DNA from: Nonomuraea aurantiaca
GTDB lineage: Bacteria > Actinomycetota > Actinomycetes > Streptosporangiales > Streptosporangiaceae
Reading direction: 5' to 3'
DNA length: 64,000 nt
Assembly: GCF_020215705.1 (NCBI RefSeq)
Contig: NZ_JAIWNB010000020.1
Span: 162,117-226,116 of the forward strand
In this document: positions 24,763 to 32,344 of the stretch, one piece after another
Numbering within the stretch: position 1 is the first letter of the stretch
Layout of the letters: every line of letters begins with the position of its first letter
Notes under the pieces: generated by a model
The model's input: the letters and a program-made list of their open reading frames with translations, nothing else
Databases searched by the model: none
Told to the model about the DNA's origin: nothing
Translations under genes and position numbers: made by a program

Positions 24763-25659
24763 ATGAACGACGACGTCACCGACCCCGCGACCGAGGCCTT
24801 CGTCGCCCACCGAGACCTGCTGTTCACCGTCGCCTACGAGATGCTCGGATCGGCGGCGGACGCCGAGGACGTCCTCCAGGAGGCCTGGCTGCGGTGGGCG
24901 AAGGTCGACCTGGCGCAGGTGCGGGACCAGCGCGCCTACCTGGTACGGATCACGACCCGGCAAGCACTCAACCGGCTACGGACCCTCCAACGGCGCAAGG
25001 AGGCCTACGTCGGCCCCTGGCTGCCCGAGCCCCTGCTCACCGCGCCGGACGTGGCCGAGGACGTCGAACTGTCCGAGAACCTCTCGCTGGCACTCATGTT
25101 CATCCTTGAAACCCTCTCACCGACCGAACGCGCCGTCTTCGTGCTGCGCGAGGTCTTCGACTTCGGCTACGACGACATCGCGGCCGCGATCGGCAAGAGC
25201 CCCGCCGCCGCACGCCAGATCGCCTACCGCGCACGCCGGCACGTCGACGCCCGCCGACCGTCCACACCGGTTTCCCCGGAAGAGACCCGGGCAGCGCTGG
25301 ATTCGTTCCAGTCCGCGCTCGTGACCGGGGACCTGCGGGGGCTGCTCGACGTACTCGCCCCGGATGTTGTTTTCGTCAGCGACGGCGGCGGCCTCAAGCT
25401 GGCGGCCCTGCGGCCGGTGGTCGGTGCCGACAAGGTGCTCAGCTACATGGCCGGCAGTCTCGGCAAAGCCGGCGGCACCTTCACCAGTGAGCCCACGACG
25501 GTCAACGGCAATCCCGCACTCATCCTGCGCCTGGACGACGTGATCGACGGCGTGCTGGCCTTCCGCGTGGACAACGCCCGCGTCACGGGCCTCTACTACG
25601 TCCGCAACCCCGAAAAACTCACCCGCGTCGAGTCCGAAACCCTCCTCACCTCCCGCTGA
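24763..25659 (+). CDS. ECF41-group RNA polymerase sigma factor
   Basis: A 298-residue extracytoplasmic-function sigma factor with fused C-terminal regulator. Sigma-2 spans about residues 10-75 (DAEDVLQEAWLRW); the ECF41 linker signature WLPEP is at 86-90; sigma-4 follows (LSPTERAVFVLREVFDFGYDDIA, then the HTH); a SnoaL-like domain fills residues 175-298 with the hallmarks DGGG and NPEKL. ECF41 factors lack a separate anti-sigma; the SnoaL domain adjusts activity. ATG 24763 follows GAGAGAG. The signal is unknown. The upstream oxidoreductase is the expected target, and the oxygenase downstream may belong to the regulon. Confidence 0.94.
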   Translation: MNDDVTDPATEAFVAHRDLLFTVAYEMLGSAADAEDVLQEAWLRWAKVDLAQVRDQRAYLVRITTRQALNRLRTLQRRKEAYVGPWLPEPLLTAPDVAEDVELSENLSLALMFILETLSPTERAVFVLREVFDFGYDDIAAAIGKSPAAARQIAYRARRHVDARRPSTPVSPEETRAALDSFQSALVTGDLRGLLDVLAPDVVFVSDGGGLKLAALRPVVGADKVLSYMAGSLGKAGGTFTSEPTTVNGNPALILRLDDVIDGVLAFRVDNARVTGLYYVRNPEKLTRVESETLLTSR

Positions 25660-25857
25660 CTCTCCCCCCGACGCGGCAGACGAGCCCCCCGCACGATCAG
25701 CCGGACGACCAGCACGAGCACCCCGCCCCGGGCTCACACCAGCCCCACTGACCAGCGCTTTTTATGGGAGCCCAGGCAAGTGCCGCCTGCCGAAGGGGCG
25801 AGGAGAGTCTTCTCCTTCCCGCCGGCCGCTCCCTCTAGAGAAAGTAAGAGCAGACGC

Positions 25858-27054
25858 ATGTCCCACGCCTACCGCAACGCTGTCATCCCCGAGCGAGTCG
25901 TGAACCTGGACGAGGCCCGACACCGGCATGGCGCGATGGCCGACCACGCGGCCCAGCTGGTCATGGCCGGAGACCCGCTGGCCGACGCCGTGATCGCCGA
26001 ACTCGACCAGCTGGGCAAGGAAGGCCGCCGCATCCTCAACCGGGGACTCGCCGAGGGTCTTGCCGGCCTGGGCGAAGAGCCGCCCAGGGCCATCGAGGCA
26101 CTGCTACGGCAGCTGGAGACGGTGCCTTCCTGGGTCGATCCCGCGCTGCTGGACCGTGGTGAGGTCGCCCTGTTGTCGGTGCCCCAGCCGTGGTTCGAAA
26201 TCTGCGCGATCAGCAGCGCCCTGGTGCACACCTATGTCTCGCCCGCCATCGCGCGGCTGCTGGCGCAGACGGGACAGCTGACGAAGATGGCCTCCCGCCG
26301 ACTCGTCGAGACCGGGATGTGGGGGCGTCAGAGCACGCTGCCCGGAGGTCTTCACCGAGGAGCTCCCGGCTACATCAGCACCGCGCAGGTCCGCCTGCTG
26401 CATGCGCGGGTACGAGCCACCGCTCTCCAGCGCGGCTGGGACACGGCCGTCTGGGGCCTCCCAATCGGGCAGACCGACATGGCCCGCACGTGGCTGGACT
26501 TCACGCTCACCCCCTTCACGGCCCTCGCGGCGGTCGGTATCGAGCTGAGTGCCGAAGAACAGAAGAGCCTGTACCAGTACTGGGCCTACGTCGCCTATCT
26601 GCTCGGGATCGATGAACGCTTCTACCAGGGCGTCACGGACCACGCCGGCGCTCGTCGTCTGCAGAACCTGCTGGACATGACGAACGCTGAGCCGGACGAC
26701 AACTCGCGTGCGCTGACCGCGGCCATGGTCAGCGCCACGGCGAGCGCCATGGCCTGCGCACCCAACCCCCTGATGGCCGAGGACCGACTCCGCGACCTCC
26801 TCCACGGCCTGCTGCGGCGTGCCTTCGGCACCGAGCTCTCCGACCACCTGGGCATCCCTGAATCGGACAGCACTCCGCTGCTGCCGCTGGTCGCGCTCCT
26901 CAACAGCCAGGCCAGGCGCTGGCAGACCTTCACGGCCGGCTCCGCCGAGACGGCCCGCCGCGAGAACGCGCAAAGCCCCGGCCCTGATGAAGCCTTCCGC
27001 CTTCCCGGCGGCACCGCTTACGAGCAGAACATCGCCGTGCCCACCACGGCATGA
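25858..27054 (+). CDS. MpaB/Lcp-type oxygenase family protein (DUF2236)
   Basis: A 398-residue helical protein of the oxygenase-MpaB / latex-clearing-protein superfamily. The conserved blocks VRLLHARVR and WGLPIGQTDMARTWLDF are visible; in rubber oxygenases these helices hold the heme b and its Arg and His ligands. Actinomycetes encode many such proteins of unknown substrate. No Tat or Sec signal is seen, unlike secreted Lcp, so an intracellular role is likely. The start ATG 25858 follows AAGAG. It lies 200 bp after the ECF41 gene. A perfect hairpin follows at 27181. Confidence 0.8.
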   Translation: MSHAYRNAVIPERVVNLDEARHRHGAMADHAAQLVMAGDPLADAVIAELDQLGKEGRRILNRGLAEGLAGLGEEPPRAIEALLRQLETVPSWVDPALLDRGEVALLSVPQPWFEICAISSALVHTYVSPAIARLLAQTGQLTKMASRRLVETGMWGRQSTLPGGLHRGAPGYISTAQVRLLHARVRATALQRGWDTAVWGLPIGQTDMARTWLDFTLTPFTALAAVGIELSAEEQKSLYQYWAYVAYLLGIDERFYQGVTDHAGARRLQNLLDMTNAEPDDNSRALTAAMVSATASAMACAPNPLMAEDRLRDLLHGLLRRAFGTELSDHLGIPESDSTPLLPLVALLNSQARRWQTFTAGSAETARRENAQSPGPDEAFRLPGGTAYEQNIAVPTTA

Positions 27055-27356
27055 ACGATCCTCGCGCTGCCCGGCCTGCGAACCACCGCCCCGAGGCGAT
27101 ACGTCCCATCGCGTGGTGGAACCGCCTGGACGTGTGACCATGTCGGCGCCTTGCGGCGGGGACGCACCGGACGCAACCGCGCGGCGACGAAGGCGAGCGG
27201 TGTTCCGCCTTCGTCGCCGCGTCGATCCGCTTCGCCCTGAGTGCTCCGATCCGCTCCCCGTGCCGCAACCTGCTCGCTCCGCGGGGCCCGACCTGCTCGG
27301 CGTACGAGTCCCGCCCGGTCTGCCCGTACGTCCTCAGCAGCCCGTCAGGAGGTGGT
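27055..27356. other. Intergenic between oxygenase and small gene
   Basis: It contains the terminator at 27181-27220; no gene is supported. Confidence 0.6.
27181..27220 (+). terminator. Perfect 14-bp stem after the oxygenase
   Basis: GCGGCGACGAAGGC pairs perfectly with GCCTTCGTCGCCGC around a 12-nt loop. The genes on both sides end here (oxygenase from the left, 27357 gene from the right), so it may act in both directions. Confidence 0.75.
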
Positions 27357-27641
27357 TCACATCGGATCGCACAGCGGTACGGTGCTGTAATCCTCGCCGG
27401 TCACCGGCCGGATGTCCTGCCAGACCACCCACTGGGCCTGGCCCGTGTGCTCGGTGCCGTCATCGGTGTTCAGCGTCTGCGGGGGCCATAGCAGGAATCC
27501 CCACCGCTCTCCTTCCGTATCGCCCCACGCCAGCAGATAACGCGCCTCGCCGCCGCAGTCGGTGGTCGAGAACGTCGTCGCGGCATGTTCGACGATCGGT
27601 GGCCGCCACAACCCTGGTAGGCCTTTCATGTCGAGATGCAT
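27357..27641 (-). CDS. Small hypothetical protein
   Basis: A 94-residue acidic, tryptophan-rich protein (CGGEARYLLAWGDTEGERWG, FLLWPPQTL, WVVWQDI). The regular spacing of aromatic residues suggests a small beta fold. I do not recognise the family. ATG 27641 is chosen because the longer frame (to 27827) runs through a palindromic control region. No ribosome site is evident, so a leaderless start is possible. A palindrome at 27650-27672 lies directly upstream. Confidence 0.6.
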   Translation of the reverse strand: MHLDMKGLPGLWRPPIVEHAATTFSTTDCGGEARYLLAWGDTEGERWGFLLWPPQTLNTDDGTEHTGQAQWVVWQDIRPVTGEDYSTVPLCDPM

Positions 27642-27649
27642 TGATCCAG

Positions 27650-27672
27650 TATACGAACTGGCGTTCGATATA
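27650..27672. promoter_or_regulatory. Inverted repeat upstream of the small gene
   Basis: TATACGAAC, 4 nt, GTTCGATATA: imperfect arms with one extra base, just 9 bp before the ATG at 27641. An operator or promoter element is likely; the regulator is unknown. Confidence 0.45.
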
Positions 27673-27785
27673 GCTAGGAGAACGCGCCGTTTCCCAGCCC
27701 TGTCTGGGCGAACGCGGTGGGACTCTGGACGGCCAGACTCCGCCGGACCTGCGCGGCTGGGCCGACGCGTGGGCGCGGTGGAGGT

Positions 27786-27881
27786 GCGGTGGATTTGCGC
27801 GAGGATACGGCGGCGGCATTCGCACAAGATGTGGCGGTGGGATCCGTGCGCGACGTCGCGGTGGGATTCGCGCGGGGGCGT
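27786..27881 (+). repeat. 24-bp tandem repeat, four units
   Basis: Units begin at 27786, 27810, 27834 and 27858; each starts GCGGTGG or GCGGCGG and ends with a GATACG/GATGTG/GACGTC-like triplet pair. The phase of 24 keeps reading frames open on both strands. Confidence 0.8.
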
Positions 27882-28016
27882 GCCGCTAGGCCCTCGCCGA
27901 TGAACTCGCGCGGCGGGGCCTGCAGGGTCGTGACGAGCCGGCAGACACGAGGCGTCCTACCGAGGTTCTCAGCCTGGCCGGTGCCCGCGCCTGGCCGGAC
28001 GAAGCGCGTCCTCGTG

Positions 28017-28053
28017 CTCCCGTACGGAGGTTCACCGTGCCGCCGTACGGGAG
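28017..28053. terminator. 11-bp perfect hairpin downstream of bldD
   Basis: CTCCCGTACGG pairs with CCGTACGGGAG around 15 nt. It lies just beyond the bldD terminator and may back it up. Confidence 0.5.
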
Positions 28054-28064
28054 ACGTCAAGACG

Positions 28065-28099
28065 AAAAAGCGGGACGCGCCCGTCACATGGCGCGCCCC
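28065..28099 (-). terminator. Intrinsic terminator of bldD
   Basis: On the minus strand GGGGCGCGCC (28099-28090), an 8-nt loop and GGCGCGTCCC (28081-28072; one mismatch) are followed by a CTTTTT tract, 16 bp after the bldD stop. This is one of the few hairpin-plus-T-tract terminators in the window. Confidence 0.8.
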
Positions 28100-28114
28100 G
28101 AGACGCAGGAGTGG

Positions 28115-28609
28115 TCAGAAGGACTCGACGGCGCGGCGGGCCTCCGCGTCGAGGACGCCCCAGCTGATGAGCTCCTCGGTCAGCTCACTCGGCGACTTGT
28201 CGTAGATCACGGCCAGGGAGCGCAGGTCCTCCTGGCGGATCGACAGGACCTTCCCGTTGTAGTCGCCACGCTGGCTCTGGATGGTGGCCGCGTAACGGGC
28301 GAGTGCCCCGGCCTTCTCCTTCGGCAGCGTCGCAAGACGTTCCAGGTCGATGACAAGCTTCGGTGTCGGGCCGAGCGGGCTCGGCGCGGCCCCGCCGGGC
28401 AGCAGCTCGGAGACGGGCACCCCGTAGAAGTCGGCAAGCTCGGCAAGTTTCTGAACCGTTACAGCACGGTCGCCACGCTCGTACGAGCCCACGACCACGG
28501 CTTTCCACCTGCCACGCGACTTCTCTTCGACTCCATGCAGGGACAGGCCCTGCTGGGTGCGGATGGCGCGGAGTCGTGCACCCAGCGACTTTGCGTACTC
28601 AGACGGCAT
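28115..28609 (-). CDS. bldD: BldD, global developmental regulator
   Basis: A 164-residue HTH protein nearly identical in pattern to Streptomyces BldD, the master repressor of sporulation genes. The N-terminal DNA-binding domain reads LGARLRAIRTQQGLSLHGVE, GRWKAVVVGSYERGD, KLAELADFYGVPVSELLPG. The C-terminal domain dimerises on tetrameric cyclic di-GMP through RGD-X8-RQDD; here it is RGD-X8-RQED, a conservative Asp-to-Glu change at the third position. Its neighbourhood near pyrR is the conserved actinomycete one, with an arginine deiminase cassette in between. A BldD-like box at 28758-28770 upstream suggests autoregulation. A terminator follows. Confidence 0.96.
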   Translation of the reverse strand: MPSEYAKSLGARLRAIRTQQGLSLHGVEEKSRGRWKAVVVGSYERGDRAVTVQKLAELADFYGVPVSELLPGGAAPSPLGPTPKLVIDLERLATLPKEKAGALARYAATIQSQRGDYNGKVLSIRQEDLRSLAVIYDKSPSELTEELISWGVLDAEARRAVESF

Positions 28610-28757
28610 CGTGTGGCCCCCCGGCTCTCGTATGTAGCGCTCTCAGTAGATTGTGCTCCCTTGCGGCGAATGCCCCGGCCACCGGGGGGTGTGTGCCGTG
28701 TTAGGCACCATCGGTAGCCATGGCTCTGGGTTTACCCCATAACGCCGCGCAGTGTGG

Positions 28758-28770
28758 TTACGCACAGTGA
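28758..28770. promoter_or_regulatory. BldD-like binding box
   Basis: TTACGCACAGTGA fits 8 of 9 fixed positions of the BldD consensus TnACnC(A/T)GnGTnA; it lies 149 bp upstream of the bldD start. Confidence 0.5.
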
Positions 28771-28880
28771 CGGTAAAGGGGCGGGCGCCGAAGGTCAAGC
28801 TGATTGGAAAAAAGATGCCGAATCCGATCCGGGATGGAACGACTTAATAGCCCCTCTTGTCCCATGAGTAACAATACTTC

Positions 28881-28900
28881 GTCACTGTTTGCCCAGTGAC
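28881..28900. promoter_or_regulatory. Perfect inverted repeat GTCACTG-N6-CAGTGAC
   Basis: Seven-base perfect arms with a 6-nt centre, 272 bp upstream of bldD in comparatively AT-rich DNA. It looks like a dimeric-regulator site; the regulator is unknown. Confidence 0.5.
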
Positions 28901-28974
28901 ATGCATGGTGGAAATCACCGCTAAACCATGTCAGTGATCGCGTGGAGCCCGAGGTGAGAGGCCTTGAGAAGGGC

Positions 28975-29085
28975 CGACGAGGGCCGGCCAAGAGCCCGGC
29001 GAGGGCGGCCGAGAGTGCGGTGCGGGCCGGCCAAGGGCCCGGCGAGGGGCGGCCAAGAGCGCGGTGAAGGGCGGTCCGGCGGACG
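28975..29085 (-). repeat. Degenerate ~21-bp GC-rich tandem repeat
   Basis: About five units built on GGGCCGGCCAAGAGCCCGG, directly after the stop of the universal stress gene (minus-strand reading). Confidence 0.6.
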
Positions 29086-29099
29086 ATGTGGCGCCGGGG

Positions 29100-29966
29100 T
29101 CAGGGTTGACGCGTTAGGATCATGACCGGACACGTGGCCGCACGGACGATCTTCAGTGACGTGTCCCCCAGGAACACCCGCCGCAACGGCCCCGCGTTGC
29201 TGGAGGCGCAGATGAGCAGTTCGCCCGGCGACCACGACGTCTGGCCCATGGCCTGTGCCACGTCGCGGCCCTCCAGGATCTCGAACTCCGCCCGGATGTG
29301 CCGCCGCTGCCCGGTGGCCGCCGCCTGCAGGTCGTCCGCCACCTGGTCGCGCAGCCGCGTGAGCATGTCCTCCTCGATCTTGGCGCGGCGGGCGCCGCGG
29401 ATCAGCAGGGTGACCAGCCGCAGCGGCACGTCGAGGATGACCGCGGCCTGGGCGGCGTCGCGCACCGCGGCGTCGGCGCACGGGCCGCGGCGGTAGGCGA
29501 CGGTGATCCGCTCGACGGCCGGGGGCAGTGCGTCCGCGTAACCGCGCGGGGCCAGCATGACCGGCACCGTCGAGGAGTGCAGCAGCTGGTCGGCGGTGCT
29601 GCCGACGGAGATGCGGCCCCTGCCGCCGCCCGGCGCGGAGCCGATCACGACGACGTCGGCCGCGCGTTTGCGGGCCAGCTCCACCAGCCCGCGCCCGCTG
29701 CCCTTGTTGGTGTGGACGACGTAGTCGGCCTTGTCGCCGGTGAGCGCCCGGGCCTGCCCGAGCGTGGCCTCCGCCTGTTCCTGCAGATACTTGCGCCACT
29801 CGGTCAGGTCGGCGCGCGCGGGCCCCGGCGTGGTCCACGCGGGCGGCTGCACGTACGCCACCGTCAGCTGCCCCTTGACCTGTCCGGCCAGGAGCACGGC
29901 CAGCGCCAGCGCGTCACGCCCTCTCGGCTCGGGGATGAATCCGGCCAGTACGCTTTCGAGCTTCAT
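29100..29966 (-). CDS. Tandem universal stress protein
   Basis: A 288-residue protein of two USP domains. Domain 1 (about 1-140) has the Rossmann-like core ADVVVIGSAPGGG and GSTADQLLHSSTVPVMLAPRG, the ATP-binding pattern G-2x-G-9x-G(S/T). Domain 2 (about 145-288) ends GDTSLKIVRAATCPVMIL. Tandem USPs often respond to hypoxia or energy stress. It starts at ATG 29966, overlapping the permease stop (ATGA), after GAGGTG. It is the last gene of the arginine deiminase cassette, so a role in oxygen-limited survival fits (inference). Confidence 0.9.
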   Translation of the reverse strand: MKLESVLAGFIPEPRGRDALALAVLLAGQVKGQLTVAYVQPPAWTTPGPARADLTEWRKYLQEQAEATLGQARALTGDKADYVVHTNKGSGRGLVELARKRAADVVVIGSAPGGGRGRISVGSTADQLLHSSTVPVMLAPRGYADALPPAVERITVAYRRGPCADAAVRDAAQAAVILDVPLRLVTLLIRGARRAKIEEDMLTRLRDQVADDLQAAATGQRRHIRAEFEILEGRDVAQAMGQTSWSPGELLICASSNAGPLRRVFLGDTSLKIVRAATCPVMILTRQP

Positions 29967-31387
29967 TGGGGCACCTCGGTGTTCAACCGCGAGTGGCGAT
30001 AGCCGTACAGGAAGTAACAGATCAGGCCCACCAGCATCCAGAGGCCGAACGCCTGCCAGGTGACCCCGGCGAGACCGGCCATGACGATGACGCAGAAGAT
30101 CGTGCCGAGTATCGGCGTGGCGGGGAAGAGCGGCGTGCGGAAGCTGCGCGGCAGCTCGGGGCTGCGGTAGCGGAGCACGAGCACGCCGATGTTGACGATG
30201 GCGAAGGCGAACAGCGTCCCGATGCTCGTGGCCTCGGCGAGCTGGCCCAGGGGCACCAGCCCGGCCAGTACGGAGATGAACGCCGCCACGATGAGTGTGT
30301 TGGCGACGGGGACCTGGTGGCGCGGGTTCACCTTCTGGAAGATGTGCGGGATGAGCCCGTCGCGGGACATGGCGAACAGGATGCGGGTCTGGCCGTAGAT
30401 GACGGTCAGGACGACGCTGGCGATGGCCACGACCGCCCCGAAGGAGACGATCAGGCCCGGCCAGGTGGCACCGGTGGCGAGGTCGACGATGTAGGAGAGG
30501 CTGGCTTCGGTGCGCTCCGGGTCGAAGTCGGTCCACGGCATGGCGCCGATCGCGGCCACGGCCACCACGACGTAGATGATCGTGACGATGGCCAGCGACA
30601 GGATGATCGCCAGGGGCAGGTCGCGCTTGGGGTTCTTGGCCTCCTCGCCGGCGGTGGAGGCGGCGTCGAAGCCGATGTAGGAGAAGAACACCTGCGAGGC
30701 GGCGGCCGTGACGCCCGCGACGCCCATGGGCGCGAACGGCGAGAAGTGCCCGGCCCTGAACGCGGAGAAGGCCACCACGCAGAAGAAGATCAGCACGGCG
30801 ACCTTGATGAGCACGAACACGGCGTTGGCCGTGGCGCTCTCCGACGCCCCGCGCAGCAGCAGCCAGGTGGCCAGCAGCACGATGAGGATCGCGGTGACGT
30901 TGACCACGCCGCCGTCCTGGCCGGGGGAGCGGGTGATCGACGCGGGCAGCTCCCAGCCGAACAGGCCCTTCAGGAAGGAGTTGAGGTATTCGCCCCAGCC
31001 GACGGACACCGCCGCGACCGACACCGCGTACTCCAGCATGAGGCACCAGCCGCAGATCCAGGCGACGATCTCGCCCAGCGTCGCGTACGCGTAGGAGTAG
31101 GACGAGCCGGACACCGGGATCGTGCCGGCCAGCTCCGCGTACGACAGCGCGGAGAACAGCGCCGTGATCGCGGCCAGCACGAAGGCCAGCACGACGGCGG
31201 GACCCGCCTTCGGCACGGCCTGGCCGAGGATGACGAAGATGCCGGTGCCGAGCGTGGCGCCGACGCTGAACAGCGTGAGCTGCCACAGCGACATCGTGCG
31301 GCGCAGCTCACCGCCCTCGCCGTGGCCGCCTTCGGCCACGATCTGGTCGGTGGGCTTGATGCGGAAGAGCCGTTGGGCGAGTGCCAC
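29963..31387 (-). CDS. APC-superfamily amino-acid permease
   Basis: A 474-residue membrane protein with about 12 helices of the cationic-amino-acid-transporter / YfnA type. The first helix GTGIFVILGQAVPKAGPA contains the substrate-binding unwound GTGIF; SGSSYSYAYATLGE follows helix 3. In this operon it probably takes up arginine, or exchanges it for ornithine or citrulline, feeding ArcA. It follows arcC by 18 bp and overlaps the USP gene by 4 bp. Substrate is inferred from context. Confidence 0.9.
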   Translation of the reverse strand: MALAQRLFRIKPTDQIVAEGGHGEGGELRRTMSLWQLTLFSVGATLGTGIFVILGQAVPKAGPAVVLAFVLAAITALFSALSYAELAGTIPVSGSSYSYAYATLGEIVAWICGWCLMLEYAVSVAAVSVGWGEYLNSFLKGLFGWELPASITRSPGQDGGVVNVTAILIVLLATWLLLRGASESATANAVFVLIKVAVLIFFCVVAFSAFRAGHFSPFAPMGVAGVTAAASQVFFSYIGFDAASTAGEEAKNPKRDLPLAIILSLAIVTIIYVVVAVAAIGAMPWTDFDPERTEASLSYIVDLATGATWPGLIVSFGAVVAIASVVLTVIYGQTRILFAMSRDGLIPHIFQKVNPRHQVPVANTLIVAAFISVLAGLVPLGQLAEATSIGTLFAFAIVNIGVLVLRYRSPELPRSFRTPLFPATPILGTIFCVIVMAGLAGVTWQAFGLWMLVGLICYFLYGYRHSRLNTEVPQ

Positions 31388-31405
31388 TCGAAACCTCCTA
31401 GAGCC

Positions 31406-32341
31406 CTAAAGCGTGCTGGTCAGCGGCCAGCGTGCGTTCGGCGTGACGATCGTGCCCGCGGTGCCTTCCAAGATCTGCTCCGCCTGCCCGAGCTCGCCGA
31501 TGGCCGCCATGTCGCCGGTGGTCTCCACGAAACGGCAGACCGCTTCCACCTTCGGCCCCATGGAGCCCGCTGGGAAGTCGAGGGCGCGTAGTTCGTGCGG
31601 GGTGGTGTTCGCGAGCTCGCTCTGGTGCGGTGTGCCGAAGTCCCTCAGTACGCGCGGCACGTCGGTCAGGATGAGGAAGGCGTCGCATTCGAGCGCCTCG
31701 GCCAGCATCGAAGCCGTGGAGTCCTTGTCGATGACCGCCTCGACACCGGACAGGCGGCCGTGCTCGTCGCGGATGACCGGGATGCCACCGCCGCCCGCGC
31801 AGATCACCACGACCCCCTCGCGGACCATCTTGCTGATCAGCCGCGTCTCCACCACGCGCTGCGGGGTGGGGGAGGGGACGACGCGCCGCCAGTCGTGGCC
31901 GTCGGCGGCGACCGTCCAGCCGTACTCCTTGGCCAGCTTCGTGGCCTCGTCCTGGTCGTAGACCGGGCCGACGAACTTGGTCGGGTTCTCGAAGGCCGGA
32001 TCGACGGCCGACACGAGCGTCTGCGTCACCATGGCCAGGACCTGCCGGCCGGGCAGCGCGTTCTGCAGGGCCTGCAGCATCCAGTAGCCGATCATGCCCT
32101 GCGTCTCGGCGCCGAGCGTGTCGAACGGGTAGGGCTTGGTCAGGCGGGGGTCGTTGGCGCTCTCCAGCGCCAGCAGGCCCACCTGCGGCCCGTTCCCGTG
32201 GGTGATGATCAGCTCGTGCTTCTCCGCGAGCTTGGCCAGCGTCTTGGCCGCGTGGGCGACGTTGGCGATCTGCGGCTCCACGTCCGCCCGCTGGCTGCGC
32301 CGGAGCACCGCGTTGCCCCCCAGGGCGACGATGACCCTCAT
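31406..32341 (-). CDS. arcC: Carbamate kinase
   Basis: A 311-residue enzyme that makes ATP from carbamoyl phosphate and ADP at the end of the arginine deiminase route. Family marks: VIVALGGNAVL at the N-terminus, THGNGPQVGLLALES, the ATP site VICAGGGGIPV, VIDKDSTASMLAEALECDAFLILTDV, and GSMGPKVEAVCRFVE. The start ATG at 32341 is 3 bp after the arcA stop. Carbamoyl phosphate is also the substrate of PyrB encoded next door, which links the two pathways metabolically. An ornithine carbamoyltransferase, needed to produce it from citrulline, is not encoded here. Confidence 0.96.
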   Translation of the reverse strand: MRVIVALGGNAVLRRSQRADVEPQIANVAHAAKTLAKLAEKHELIITHGNGPQVGLLALESANDPRLTKPYPFDTLGAETQGMIGYWMLQALQNALPGRQVLAMVTQTLVSAVDPAFENPTKFVGPVYDQDEATKLAKEYGWTVAADGHDWRRVVPSPTPQRVVETRLISKMVREGVVVICAGGGGIPVIRDEHGRLSGVEAVIDKDSTASMLAEALECDAFLILTDVPRVLRDFGTPHQSELANTTPHELRALDFPAGSMGPKVEAVCRFVETTGDMAAIGELGQAEQILEGTAGTIVTPNARWPLTSTL

Positions 32342-32344
32342 CGG

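Larger units (their letters stand above)
27642..28114. other. Non-coding stretch between small gene and bldD
   Basis: It holds the inverted repeat 27650-27672, four 24-bp tandem repeats (27786-27881), a palindromic hairpin (28017-28053) and the bldD terminator (28072-28099). Open frames on both strands are repeat-driven and I do not call them genes. Confidence 0.6.
28610..29099. other. bldD upstream region
   Basis: This 490-bp stretch carries the bldD promoter region, a BldD-like box, a 7-bp inverted repeat (28881-28900) and a degenerate GC-rich repeat (28975-29085) after the universal stress gene. No coding sequence is supported. Confidence 0.6.

Noticed and set aside
27674..28087. 137-codon minus-strand frame
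   Set aside because: Its content is driven by the 24-bp repeats and a hairpin; no ribosome site, no family.
27717..28205. 162-codon plus-strand frame
   Set aside because: Repeat-driven and runs antisense into bldD; no start signals.
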